NCBI RefSeq assembly: GCF_007990775.1
Contig: NZ_BJXB01000013.1
Location: 110,136 to 174,135, forward strand
Origin: Deinococcus cellulosilyticus NBRC 106333 = KACC 11606
Lineage (GTDB): Bacteria > Deinococcota > Deinococci > Deinococcales > Deinococcaceae
Length of the DNA stretch: 64,000 nt
Direction of reading: 5' to 3'
Shown: piece after piece, positions 40,289 through 48,345 of the stretch
Layout: every line of letters begins with the position of its first letter
How positions within the stretch are numbered: position 1 is the first letter of the stretch
Made by a program: the position numbers and the translations under genes
The notes under the pieces: model-generated
Database searches by the model: none
Seen by the model: only the letters and a program-made list of their open reading frames with translations
Told to the model about the DNA's origin: nothing

Positions 40289-41929
40289 TTACAATCCAGC
40301 GGCTTTGAAGGCAGCGCTGACCACTTCACGGGCCTCCTGCATCACCTGCTCGAGGTGGGCCTGTCCCTTGAAGGACTCGGCGTAAATCTTGTACACGTCC
40401 TCGGTGCCACTTGGACGGGCAGCAAACCAGGCATTTTCGGTAACGACCTTCAGGCCACCAATGGGTTCATCGTTGCCAGGAGCACGGGTCAGTTTCGACA
40501 GGATGGGTTCACCTGCCAGGGTGGTCGCGGTGACCAGTTCAGGGGACAGGTTGGAAAGCACTTTCTTCTGGGCCACATTGGCCTCTGCATCCATGCGGGA
40601 GTAGGCCGTGGCCCCAAAACGCCCTTCGAGGTCCTGGTAGTGCTGTGAGGGGCTCTTGCCGGTTCTGGCGAGAATCTCTGCAGCAAGCAGACCCAGAATG
40701 ATGCCGTCCTTGTCAGTGGACCATGCAGTTCCGTCGAAACGCTGGAAGGAAGCTCCGGCGCTCTCTTCTCCCCCAAAGCCAATGGTGCCGTTCAACAGGC
40801 CATCCACAAAGTACTTGAAGCCCACAGGCACTTCAACAAGCTTCTTCCCAAGGGACTGTACCACCCGATCAATGATGCTGCTCGACACCAGGGTCTTGCC
40901 GACCCCCATGTCATCAGACCAGTTGCGGTGCTGGTACAGGTAGTTGATGCACACCGCCAGGTAATGGTTGGGGTTCATGATGCCGTCGCGGGTCACGATG
41001 CCGTGACGGTCTGCATCCGGGTCATTGCCAATGGCAATGTCGAACTGGTCTTTCAGGTCAATCAGGGAGGCCATGGCATAAGGGCTGGAGCAGTCCATGC
41101 GGATCTTGCCGTCCCTGTCCACGGTCATGAAGCTGAAGCTGGCATCGATGCGCTCATTGACCACTGTGAGGTCAAGGCCATAGTGGTCCCGGATGGCCTG
41201 CCAGGTTTCCAGGCTGGCCCCACCCAAAGGGTCCACCCCGATTTTCACTGCAGCACGCTTGATGGCATCCATGTCGATGACCTCTTTGAGCTGCTCAACG
41301 TAAGGGGTCACGAAGTCAAAAGGCTCTGCGGTCTGGAACGCTTCTTCAAAAGAGATGCGCTTGACGTCCTTCAGTCCACCTTCCAGAATCTGGTTGGCCC
41401 GTTCCTGCACCACTTTTGTGATGTTGGTGTCGGCAGGACCACCCGATGGGGGGTTGTACTTGAACCCTCCATCCTGGGGTGGGTTGTGGCTGGGGGTGAT
41501 GACAATGCCATCTGCGAGGTCTTCGGTGCGGCCCCTGTTGTGGCTCAGGATGGCGTGGGAGACCAGAGGAGTCGGGGTGTAACCGCGCCCTTTGTCCACC
41601 CGCACTTTCACGCCATTGGCCAGCAGCACTTCCATGGCGGTGATCCATGCAGCTTCTGAGAGGGCATGGCTGTCCATCCCGATGAACAGCGGGCCGGTGA
41701 TGCCGTTCTGGGCCCGGTATTCGGCCACAGCTTGCGAAACGGCCAGAATATGGTCTTCATTGAAAGTGCCATTGAAAGAACTTCCACGGTGACCACTGGT
41801 GCCGAAACCCACCCGCTGGGCAGGGTTCTGGGGATCGGGTTTGACCGTGTAATAACTGCTCACCAGACGGGGAATATTGACCAGAATGCTGTGTGGGGCG
41901 GGTTTGCCAGCCAGTTCGTGCAGCGCCAT
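40289..41929 (-). CDS. pgm: phosphoglucomutase (alpha-D-glucose-specific)
   Basis: 546 residues. Interconverts glucose-1-phosphate and glucose-6-phosphate. The phosphoserine loop is TPSHNPPQDGGFKYNPPSGGPAD, the metal-binding loop DPDADRHGI, the sugar-binding loop GGEESAGASF, and the phosphate-binding C-terminus RPSGTEDVYKIYAESF. These are the four hallmarks of the alpha-D-phosphohexomutases. AGGAGGCAAT precedes the ATG. It can supply glucose-1-phosphate for the RmlA-type enzyme at 34157-35224. Confidence 0.96.
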   Translation of the reverse strand: MALHELAGKPAPHSILVNIPRLVSSYYTVKPDPQNPAQRVGFGTSGHRGSSFNGTFNEDHILAVSQAVAEYRAQNGITGPLFIGMDSHALSEAAWITAMEVLLANGVKVRVDKGRGYTPTPLVSHAILSHNRGRTEDLADGIVITPSHNPPQDGGFKYNPPSGGPADTNITKVVQERANQILEGGLKDVKRISFEEAFQTAEPFDFVTPYVEQLKEVIDMDAIKRAAVKIGVDPLGGASLETWQAIRDHYGLDLTVVNERIDASFSFMTVDRDGKIRMDCSSPYAMASLIDLKDQFDIAIGNDPDADRHGIVTRDGIMNPNHYLAVCINYLYQHRNWSDDMGVGKTLVSSSIIDRVVQSLGKKLVEVPVGFKYFVDGLLNGTIGFGGEESAGASFQRFDGTAWSTDKDGIILGLLAAEILARTGKSPSQHYQDLEGRFGATAYSRMDAEANVAQKKVLSNLSPELVTATTLAGEPILSKLTRAPGNDEPIGGLKVVTENAWFAARPSGTEDVYKIYAESFKGQAHLEQVMQEAREVVSAAFKAAGL

Positions 41930-42091
41930 ATTGCCTCCTGAAAATCAAATGATGCTCTGTGCTGCCACCACGGGCAGTCTCTCAGGAGAGTGTAACAGAA
42001 GAAAACCGGGTTTCGTGATCCTCGCGTAAGCAACTGGATGGGGCCGTGCACACAAAAGGGCTTGCAGCCAGACGGCCCATCTCAGCGTTCT

Positions 42092-42859
42092 TCAACCTGC
42101 AAGCAGGCCCGACCAGGTGATCAGGGAGAGCAGCACATGGAATCCCATGTGGGCCAGCATGGCGGTTTCCAGGTTTCTTTTCCAGAAGAGGGTCCCGAAG
42201 ACCAGTCCAGCCACGCTGTTGCCCAGCACCACAAAAGCCACCACCTGTGGGGTGAGTGCGGTGAGCGTTGAAGCATAGGGCAGGTGCAGAACCCCAAACA
42301 GCACACTGGAGACCACAATGGCCAGAATGAAAGCCAGAGGGGTGTTTTTGAACATCCACCTGAAGAGGGCAGCAAGTGCCGTCATCAGGCCAAACCGCAT
42401 CAGCAGTTCTTCGGTGAGGCCCCCATAAAGCATGCCCATCAGGGTGTAGGTCAGGTCCCGGTTGACCTCCTGCTGTAAAGACTGGGCTGCACCCCGGAAA
42501 GTCAGGTACACCGCAGCCACCAGCACAATGCTGCCCAGTGCACCGACCAATGCCACTGGAAGATCTTTCAGGAAGGGGGTTTTGACCTCGCCCAGCACCC
42601 TGGATTTGAGGCCGAGGTTTCTGGATTGCCAGAGTCCCAGCACAACCATCAGAGCAAGAATCAGGGCAGATTGCAGGAGGCCGACCAGAACCAGCACGGC
42701 CAGAGGAGGTGGGGTCTGCTCTGGAAACTGCTGGATCAGTTTCTGGAGGGAACCCATCATCACTGGGAGGTAACTGAGGATGCCCACAAAGCCCAGGGCA
42801 AAGAGACGAAGGAAACGCTTGAAGCCGGAAAGCTCCACGGGGTGGCTCATGGTGGTCAT
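42092..42859 (-). CDS. CPBP family intramembrane metalloprotease
   Basis: 255 residues, about seven hydrophobic segments. The Abi/CPBP motifs are present: EEx3R in GGLTEELLMRFG, FxxxH in SVLFGVLHLPYA, and HxxxH-like in LAHMGFHVLL. Members include Rce1-type proteases and bacteriocin self-immunity proteins. Third gene of an operon with SdpR- and SdpI-like genes, 20 nt after the SdpI-like stop, which points to immunity or membrane stress. Confidence 0.85.
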   Translation of the reverse strand: MTTMSHPVELSGFKRFLRLFALGFVGILSYLPVMMGSLQKLIQQFPEQTPPPLAVLVLVGLLQSALILALMVVLGLWQSRNLGLKSRVLGEVKTPFLKDLPVALVGALGSIVLVAAVYLTFRGAAQSLQQEVNRDLTYTLMGMLYGGLTEELLMRFGLMTALAALFRWMFKNTPLAFILAIVVSSVLFGVLHLPYASTLTALTPQVVAFVVLGNSVAGLVFGTLFWKRNLETAMLAHMGFHVLLSLITWSGLLAG

Positions 42860-42879
42860 CCTTTACAGCAGGAAAGGGG

Positions 42880-43572
42880 TCAGAAGGGTTTCTGGTCCAG
42901 CGGGATGCGCCTGGGGTCTTTTTCCCAGAGTTCTCTGGCCCGTTTGTTCAGTCGGGCACCACCCACAAAAAGCAGGCCAACGCTGCCCAGCAGCCCAAAA
43001 ATTGGCCAGTTTCCGGGCAAGACCCAGGTGAGAACCAGCACCAGAAGGCCACAGAAAGTCATCAGGTAGGCCCCTTTGCGGTTCACGTCATACCAGGCGA
43101 GGTCGCTTCTGAGGGTGTAGGCCGTGCGGAAACCCGAGAAATAATTGCGGGTGACCCTTGGTGAGATGTTCCCCATCAGCATCAGGAAGATCCCAATCAT
43201 GGTGAACACCATTCTGGTCATGGCATCGGTGTCGAGAATGCCCTGCCAGGTGAGCACCTGTCCAAGCGCAATGCCAGAGCACAACAGCAGCAACAGAACA
43301 CGGGCGTATTGCTGTAGTTGCCCAAAAGTCTGCTGGTTCTGCTCTCCTTTGACCCCCATTGCAGTGGCATTCATGAGGAGCAGAGGGAAGTAGGGCACCA
43401 TCACCACCAGCATCACAAAGACTTCAGCAGGGCTGCCATACCGGTCAGGCACATTCTGAAAGTTGTAGTGCACAGGAACACGCTCTGGAAGGCTGTCAAA
43501 GCTGTAGACGATGTAACCCCAGACCAGCACAAATACCAACCAGGCCCACAGGTCATTTTTGAATTCATTCAT
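42880..43572 (-). CDS. SdpI-like membrane protein
   Basis: 230 residues, about six membrane segments. It starts with a DUF1648-like part (SFDSLPERVPVHYNFQNVPDRYG, the SdpI signature) and continues with GNISPRVTRNYFSGFRTAYTLRSDLAWYDVNRKGA, matching the SdpI/YhfL family region. In Bacillus subtilis SdpI gives immunity to the SdpC toxin and sequesters the repressor SdpR. Its start overlaps the ArsR-like gene by 8 nt, the same pairing as sdpR-sdpI. No SdpC-like toxin is visible. Confidence 0.88.
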   Translation of the reverse strand: MNEFKNDLWAWLVFVLVWGYIVYSFDSLPERVPVHYNFQNVPDRYGSPAEVFVMLVVMVPYFPLLLMNATAMGVKGEQNQQTFGQLQQYARVLLLLLCSGIALGQVLTWQGILDTDAMTRMVFTMIGIFLMLMGNISPRVTRNYFSGFRTAYTLRSDLAWYDVNRKGAYLMTFCGLLVLVLTWVLPGNWPIFGLLGSVGLLFVGGARLNKRARELWEKDPRRIPLDQKPF

Positions 43573-43837
43573 GGCCGTCTCCCACTTTGAAGAAACCCAT
43601 GATCTGGGTCAGGGCGTCTTGCATCACGGTGGCATTAAGAAAATAGGTGATGGTGGTGCCTTCTTTTTCGGTGCGCACCAGTCCAGCGGTTTTGAGCACA
43701 TTGAAGTGCCCGGAGAGGGTGCTTTTGGCCAGAGGAAACAGTTCTGCGATTTCTCCTGCTGTTCTGGGACCTTCTCTCAGCACCCGCAGAATTTCTCTGC
43801 GGGTGGGATCAGACAGGGCTTTGAAGACTTCGTTCAT
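43565..43837 (-). CDS. ArsR-family regulator (SdpR-like)
   Basis: 90 residues: MNEVFKALSDPTRREILRVLREGPRTAGEIAELFPLAKSTLSGHFNVLKTAGLVRTEKEGTTITYFLNATVMQDALTQIM. This is the SdpR/autorepressor-type winged helix, with the LAKSTLSGHFNVLKTAGLV recognition helix. It has no ArsR metal-binding cysteines. First gene of the SdpR-SdpI-CPBP operon, probably autorepressing and relieved by its SdpI partner at the membrane. AGAGGAAAC precedes the ATG. Confidence 0.9.
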   Translation of the reverse strand: MNEVFKALSDPTRREILRVLREGPRTAGEIAELFPLAKSTLSGHFNVLKTAGLVRTEKEGTTITYFLNATVMQDALTQIMGFFKVGDGHE

Positions 43838-43859
43838 GTTTCCTCTGGTGTGGGCCTGC

Positions 43860-44786
43860 TTATTTCAAGAATTCTACGATACCTTGCAGCAGACCGTCAG
43901 AGAGGGGAAGGTCTGGATTGCTGTAGGCCGCGAGGTTGTCCTGTGGATCTTCAGAGACCGACTTCAGCACGTGGTTCATGGTGGGGAGGATCAGGAGCTG
44001 GGCTTTCGGCTGCGCAGCATGGAGTTTCTGGGCGTCTGCCACAGTCACCTGAAGGTCCCGTGCGCCCTGCACAATCAGGGTGGGGGTGTTCAGGCCAGCA
44101 ATCAACGCTGCGGGATCATGTTTGAACCAGGAAATCAGGTAGGGCTGCACCGAAGGGCGGAACAGGGAGGCCAGGGCAGGGTCGGGCATCTCTCCGGTCT
44201 CCCCTTTGCGAAGTTTTGCAATCAGGTCCGCACTGGCGTCAAACAGGGGGGCAGGAAGCTGGGGTTTGAGCTGGGTGAGCAGGATGTCAGCGGCATTGCT
44301 GCCCGTTCCAGAGATGGACACATATCGGTCCACAGGGTTCTGCTTTGCGACGGCCAGACCAATCAGTGCACCTTCACTGTGGCCCAGCACAAAGTACCGG
44401 TTGAAACGTCCATCTTTTTTCAGCAGGTCCAGCCAGTTGCTGGCGTCCTGAATGAAGTCATCAAAACGCTGGTCTTCTTCTTTCAGGTCTGCTTTTGCGC
44501 TTTCCCCAATGCCACGTTTGTCGTAGCGCAGGGAGGCAATGCCGTTCTGAGCCAGCCCTTCTGCCAGCAGTTTCAGGCTGTTGTTCTTGCCTGCCAGTGG
44601 GTTGTTGCCGTCCCGGTCTGTGGGACCAGAGCCTGCGATGATCAGGGCCACAGGGAAGGGGCCCGTGCCTTCTGGAAGTTGCAGGGTGCCTTTGAGGTCA
44701 AAGCCTCCGCTGGGCAGGCTGAGGTTTTCCGAAGCAGCAAGCGCACTGCTGGTCAGGACAAGGGTGGTGAGGATGGTTCTATACAT
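43860..44786 (-). CDS. secreted alpha/beta hydrolase
   Basis: 308 residues with a signal peptide (MYRTILTTLVLTSSALAA). The alpha/beta-hydrolase core shows PVALIIAGSGPTDRDGNN, YDKRGIGES, the nucleophile elbow GHSEGALIG, then PTLIVQGARDLQV and MNHVLKSV for Asp and His of the triad. Esterase/peptidase-like; the substrate is unknown. AAGGAGGCACC precedes the ATG. Promoter sequences carry several GTATTTCG boxes, so it looks tightly regulated. It lies 22 nt upstream of the ArsR-like gene on the same strand but may be transcribed separately. Confidence 0.85.
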   Translation of the reverse strand: MYRTILTTLVLTSSALAASENLSLPSGGFDLKGTLQLPEGTGPFPVALIIAGSGPTDRDGNNPLAGKNNSLKLLAEGLAQNGIASLRYDKRGIGESAKADLKEEDQRFDDFIQDASNWLDLLKKDGRFNRYFVLGHSEGALIGLAVAKQNPVDRYVSISGTGSNAADILLTQLKPQLPAPLFDASADLIAKLRKGETGEMPDPALASLFRPSVQPYLISWFKHDPAALIAGLNTPTLIVQGARDLQVTVADAQKLHAAQPKAQLLILPTMNHVLKSVSEDPQDNLAAYSNPDLPLSDGLLQGIVEFLK

Positions 44787-44802
44787 GGTGCCTCCTTATT
44801 CG

Positions 44803-44867
44803 GTATTTCGCAAAACACCGAATTACTGAAATCAATATAGCATGTATTTCGGTCTCTGACGAAATAC
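44803..44867. promoter_or_regulatory. GTATTTCG box cluster in the hydrolase promoter
   Basis: GTATTTCG occurs at 44803-44810 and 44844-44851 and inverted (CGAAATAC) at 44860-44867. The last two make a dyad over the -35 to -10 region; TATATT (minus, 44839-44834) is the -10. These look like binding sites of a dimeric regulator that I cannot name. Confidence 0.5.
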
Positions 44868-44898
44868 GCAAGTTGGCCTATCATGCCATGTGCTCTCC

Positions 44899-45222
44899 TC
44901 AGTGCCTGGATTTCAAATGGTTCAAAATCCAGCTGTCCTCTGCTTCCACCAGACCACAGAAAGACAGCATCTCCTCCTGCACACTCGCCCATTGAATGGG
45001 CAACTCCACCTTTGACTGCTGGCCTTCTCCATCCCAGCAGAAGCCCTGGTAGATCAGGTGCTCCAGAGACCTCAGTTTCGCAGAGTCTTCTGCACTCGAA
45101 GTGCAGATGTCCCCATAGACCACAGAAGCCTTCCCGGGGGTTCCCAGCATGCGAATGTTGCCCTGCACGGGAATTCCATTGATCTGACCCGAAGCCGACT
45201 GGCATGAATGTTCAGACTGCAT
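44899..45222 (-). CDS. hypothetical protein
   Basis: 107 residues: MQSEHSCQSASGQINGIPVQGNIRMLGTPGKASVVYGDICTSS ... SLEHLIYQGFCWDGEGQQSKVELPIQWASVQEEMLSFCGLVEAEDSWILNHLK. GGAGGGCAC lies just before the ATG, which decides this start over a longer in-frame version. No family is recognised. It lies next to a decayed gene and may itself be part of an accessory segment. Confidence 0.5.
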   Translation of the reverse strand: MQSEHSCQSASGQINGIPVQGNIRMLGTPGKASVVYGDICTSSAEDSAKLRSLEHLIYQGFCWDGEGQQSKVELPIQWASVQEEMLSFCGLVEAEDSWILNHLKSRH

Positions 45223-45342
45223 GTGCCCTCCTGCATCCACATTGGGCCGTCCAGAGAAAAAGAAAAGCTTCAAGCCTCTCCACAGCATAAGAGGCCACTG
45301 TGGAGGTTTTGGTTGCAAATGCTGCAAATCTGAAATGCCTGT

Positions 45343-46176
45343 TCAGCGGTAAAGGATGGTTCTGCTGTCTTTTCTTACGGTACCATCTTCAAAGTAGATT
45401 GTGCGGGACGTCCAGTTTCCTCGGCTGTCCTTGTTGTAAATGGCCCTGACTGGCTTTTTGGGGAAACTTGCACCCTCTTGATCATAAAACATGTGGCTTC
45501 CTCCATCATCGCTCTTTACAATGGTCCCATAACTGTCAATGACTTTACTTACAATTTTCATGTTATTTTTATATTCGTAAAATACTGTCTGGTTTTCTTT
45601 ATATTTTCCAGTTTCCTTGTCTTCGAGAGAATAAGTTGTATACTTTATTAGACGTCCTTTATTCATTTGATAAATAATTTTAGAAAATTCATTCGTCTCT
45701 ATGATTTTATCGTCTTCATAAATACAATTGGTTGTGGAGGAAGCCCCAGAATTGATATTTCTCAATTCTATCCTGCTCAACCGAGTAGTCTCATAATAAA
45801 ATGACCAAAACTGATCAAATTTACCATTTGTATAATGATCTCTTCTCACAATCCTAGTATTTTTATATATAGACTTCTCTCTGGTTCATTCGAATCATCT
45901 TGAATTCAAACTTTCCATCTTGCTTAACTGCCCGCTCGGTCCAGAAATTCCGAGATGCAGAAGTCAGTTTTCCGTCCTTGAAGTTTCGATTCAATGGCTC
46001 AAACAAGCGGGTGGATTTCCCCTTCGAATCAATCATGAAAGCGCGCTCGTTTACAATTGAAACGATGTCATTTTTTGCTTTCAGAGGCACGGGGTCATAA
46101 CCTTCTTCTGGATCATACAGACAATTTGCAAAACCCACACAGGACAGCATCAGTGCAAAAAAACAGGAATTTTCAT
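45343..46176 (-). pseudogene. frameshifted secreted/lipoprotein-like gene
   Basis: Reading from the ATG at 46176 (TATACT ends 6 nt before it), the signal peptide would be MKIPVFFALMLSCVGFANC if the A7 run at 46157-46163 had one more base. With seven it shifts after 8 codons. The body (about 90 codons, LYDPEEGYDPVPLKAKNDIV) then runs in the second frame to a stop at 45863. The rest, 45849-45343, is in a third frame that joins near 45880 (KYKENQTVFYEYKNNMKI ... DSRGNWTSRTIYFEDGTVRKDSRTILYR, a pattern seen in bacterial YD-repeat-like hypothetical proteins). The two shifts compensate, as 46176 and the final stop share a frame. The AT-rich composition is unlike that of its neighbours. Confidence 0.65.
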
Positions 46177-46236
46177 GCTTCAAGTATAAATGAAAAACCG
46201 CTGGTTCCACACATTCACGTCACCAGCGGAAAACCA

Positions 46237-46269
46237 TAAAAAAGAGGACTTCAATTCTTGAGTCCTCTT
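46237..46269 (-). terminator. terminator of the 46251-46811 gene
   Basis: Minus-strand stem AAGAGGACT / AGTCCTCTT with a 9-base loop followed by TTTTTTATGG. It includes the gene's own stop codon. Confidence 0.8.
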
Positions 46270-46811
46270 GCACGTGCAGGTCGAGCTTTGGGTTTCTGCA
46301 GGGCCTCCTGCAGGGCCTCCTGCCTTTGCTTCCTGGGGGTGCTCACCAGTTGTTCCAGTTCTGCACCAGAAGCGTGGCGGGTCATGCCCCGTTCACGCAG
46401 GGAGTAGATGCACATGCTGCCCACAAACTTGCCAAACAGCATGCCCCTTCTGCGCATTTCTTCCAGGGTGGCTTTCCCTTCTCTGGCATTCAGGCCAAGC
46501 TGGGAGGCCACACTGAAATGGCTCTCTGCCCTGCCGCCCGCAAACCACTCAATGAGGCGGTCAAACCACTCTTCATGCACAAGGTCCATGTCGTGGTCAA
46601 AGGCCCGTTTGATGTACCGGATGGCACTGGTCTTGCCCACCGTCTGCACAAAGCCCTGTGCAATCAGTTCTTCCAGCACACTGTGCGCAGCCACAGGAGG
46701 GCAATTCAGCACTTTGCGGATGTCTTCACTGGAGGCAGATTCCTGACGTTCCAGCAATTGCATGACGGCATCCAGGTGGTCCTGGGTGTTCCATTGGGGA
46801 TTAAAAGTCAT
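46251..46811 (-). CDS. winged-helix-like hypothetical protein
   Basis: 186 residues. LDAVMQLLERQESASSEDIRKVLNCPPVAAHSVLEELIAQGFVQTVGKTSAIRYIKR looks like a winged helix, and FSVASQLGLNAREGKATLEEMRRRGMLFGKFVGSMCIYSL resembles a second. A basic C-terminal tail (RKQRQEALQEALQKPKARPARAR) may bind nucleic acid. No family is recognised with certainty. AAGGAGAAACC precedes the ATG. Confidence 0.6.
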   Translation of the reverse strand: MTFNPQWNTQDHLDAVMQLLERQESASSEDIRKVLNCPPVAAHSVLEELIAQGFVQTVGKTSAIRYIKRAFDHDMDLVHEEWFDRLIEWFAGGRAESHFSVASQLGLNAREGKATLEEMRRRGMLFGKFVGSMCIYSLRERGMTRHASGAELEQLVSTPRKQRQEALQEALQKPKARPARARGLKN

Positions 46812-47183
46812 GGTTTCTCCTTCTCAGGTGGGATGCACCTGTGTGAATGGTCTTGCTTCCACGTTTCCGGAGAGGTTCAGAACAACACCGCCAGCAAAAA
46901 ACAGAGCAGGAGACAAAAACTGGCTGATGTGTTGAGGTTGGAGGGGATGGCAATGGGCTCTCAAAGAGACTTCCAGAGTGCAGCCTGCACCCTGGCACAC
47001 CATCGCAACCTGTTTATTGTAGCACCAGAAGAAATGAGAATTTTACCCTTTGGATGATGATTTGATCATATAAAAATTACGTTCCAGACGATGTTTTCCC
47101 TATTTCATGAGACAGTCTGACACAGTGTTTTTTGGATCAAAAATCAGGTTTGGCAGCTTTTTCAGGCCTGTCACAGGGGCCTG
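46812..47183. other. intergenic region without recognised genes
   Basis: Bases 46812-47183 hold a TACAAT hexamer on the minus strand (about 47020-47015). No ORF longer than 65 codons here looks real. Confidence 0.4.
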
Positions 47184-47942
47184 TTACAACAGCCCCTTCT
47201 TCGGGCTTTTCAGAAAGGGCCTGAGAATGGTGTTCCAGGCATATCTGGCATCCTCATGCTCTTCCTGGCAGTTGCTGGAACGCTCTTTCGGCAGGTCATA
47301 CTCTTTTGGAATGGTTTTGAATTTTTTCGGGTTGCTGCCGTAAACCAGACAGGCCATGTCGTACATGCGCTGCATGTTCAGGGAGTGGGAATCAGAGAAA
47401 TCCAGATCTCCCTCTTCTTCGAGTTCTGCATCTGAGAGGAACTGGTGGAGGCCACTGTAGATTCCCGGCTCATCTTCCAGGGACAGCAAGGCCAGGGTGG
47501 CGAACTGGTCCACAGCATCCTCTTCCCTGCCTGTAGCGGGCAAACGCAACTGGTCAATCAGGGCATGGCCCAGTTCGTGCAGGAGGGTGAACACGGTGGC
47601 ATTCAGCATTTTGTCTTCTTTGCTGGTGCCTTTTTCTTCGAGCTTGCTGTAGGTCTGGACCAGTTCATAGCACATTTCGATGGCAGGCCGATCCGGGTTG
47701 TAATAGGCGTTGTCTTCGTTGCAGGACAGAAAATGCACTTTCAATTTGCGGGGAAATTTGATCTGGTCATTGAAGTAAGCGGTCACGTCCGTGAGGTACT
47801 GGCTTTTGGAAAGCACCTGCTGAATGGACTGGTGGGTTTTGGTTTTCCCTTTGTCAAAAGTGAGGACCAGTTGTGCCGAAGCAGAACCCGTGCCCAGTGC
47901 CAGCAAGAGCAGAATTCGGGAAGACCAGCGTGAAAAGGCCAT
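47184..47942 (-). CDS. DUF4344 secreted metallopeptidase
   Basis: 252 residues with a signal peptide (MAFSRWSSRILLLLALGTGSASA). The zinc motif is in TLLHELGHALIDQL (HExxH), and EEDAVDQFATLALLS holds the next acidic ligand. This matches the DUF4344 putative metallopeptidase family (about 250 residues). The ATG at 47942 has TATCAT 7 nt upstream (leaderless); an ATG at 47951 is an alternative. Divergent from the cluster at 48046, with 103 bp between starts. Confidence 0.8.
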   Translation of the reverse strand: MAFSRWSSRILLLLALGTGSASAQLVLTFDKGKTKTHQSIQQVLSKSQYLTDVTAYFNDQIKFPRKLKVHFLSCNEDNAYYNPDRPAIEMCYELVQTYSKLEEKGTSKEDKMLNATVFTLLHELGHALIDQLRLPATGREEDAVDQFATLALLSLEDEPGIYSGLHQFLSDAELEEEGDLDFSDSHSLNMQRMYDMACLVYGSNPKKFKTIPKEYDLPKERSSNCQEEHEDARYAWNTILRPFLKSPKKGLL

Positions 47943-48045
47943 AGAAGCCATGATAAGGGATGGGGTCTTACAGGGGAATGGACACCGACCCCATCCCACG
48001 AATTATGTTATATACTAAATGCACCGAGATTTTTAGGAGGTTTTC

Positions 48046-48345
48046 ATGCTTTACCGTCACGGAGATGTCCTGATTCAAGCCATCAAAACATTGCCCAGGG
48101 GTGCCCAGGAGCGCCCCGGAACCATCCTGGCCCGTGGAGAACTGACCGGACACAGCCACCGCATCCAGGACCCGGCCACCGTGCAACTCTGGCACCTGAA
48201 TGGCGAAATTTTCATTGAAGTGAAAGCAGACACGGCCCTCTTGATCCACGAGGAGCACAAGACCATCCCCCTGCCCAGAGGCCTGTACAAAAGCTGGATG
48301 CAACGGGAGTACACCCCACAGGAAATCCGCAGGGTGCTCGACTGA
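48046..48345 (+). CDS. small conserved protein upstream of the LRR gene
   Basis: 99 residues: MLYRHGDVLIQAIKTLPRGAQE, then ILARGELTGHSHRIQDPATVQLWHLNGEIFIEVKADTALLIHEEHKTIPLPRGLYKSWMQREYTP. The GELTGHSHR block (two His, predicted jelly-roll-like beta strands) suggests a small metal-binding domain; not proven. GGAGG precedes the ATG, and TATACT is the probable -10. It overlaps the LRR gene by one base (stop TGA shares A with the ATG), so the two are coupled. Confidence 0.7.
   Translation: MLYRHGDVLIQAIKTLPRGAQERPGTILARGELTGHSHRIQDPATVQLWHLNGEIFIEVKADTALLIHEEHKTIPLPRGLYKSWMQREYTPQEIRRVLD

Noticed and set aside
46801..46998. 65-codon minus-strand frame upstream of the 46251-46811 gene
   Set aside because: No start signal, Cys/Ser-rich low-complexity translation.
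48046..48345. Possibility that the 99-residue protein is a toxin or antitoxin
   Set aside because: The sequence lacks known toxin motifs and is coupled to an LRR gene; I see no support.
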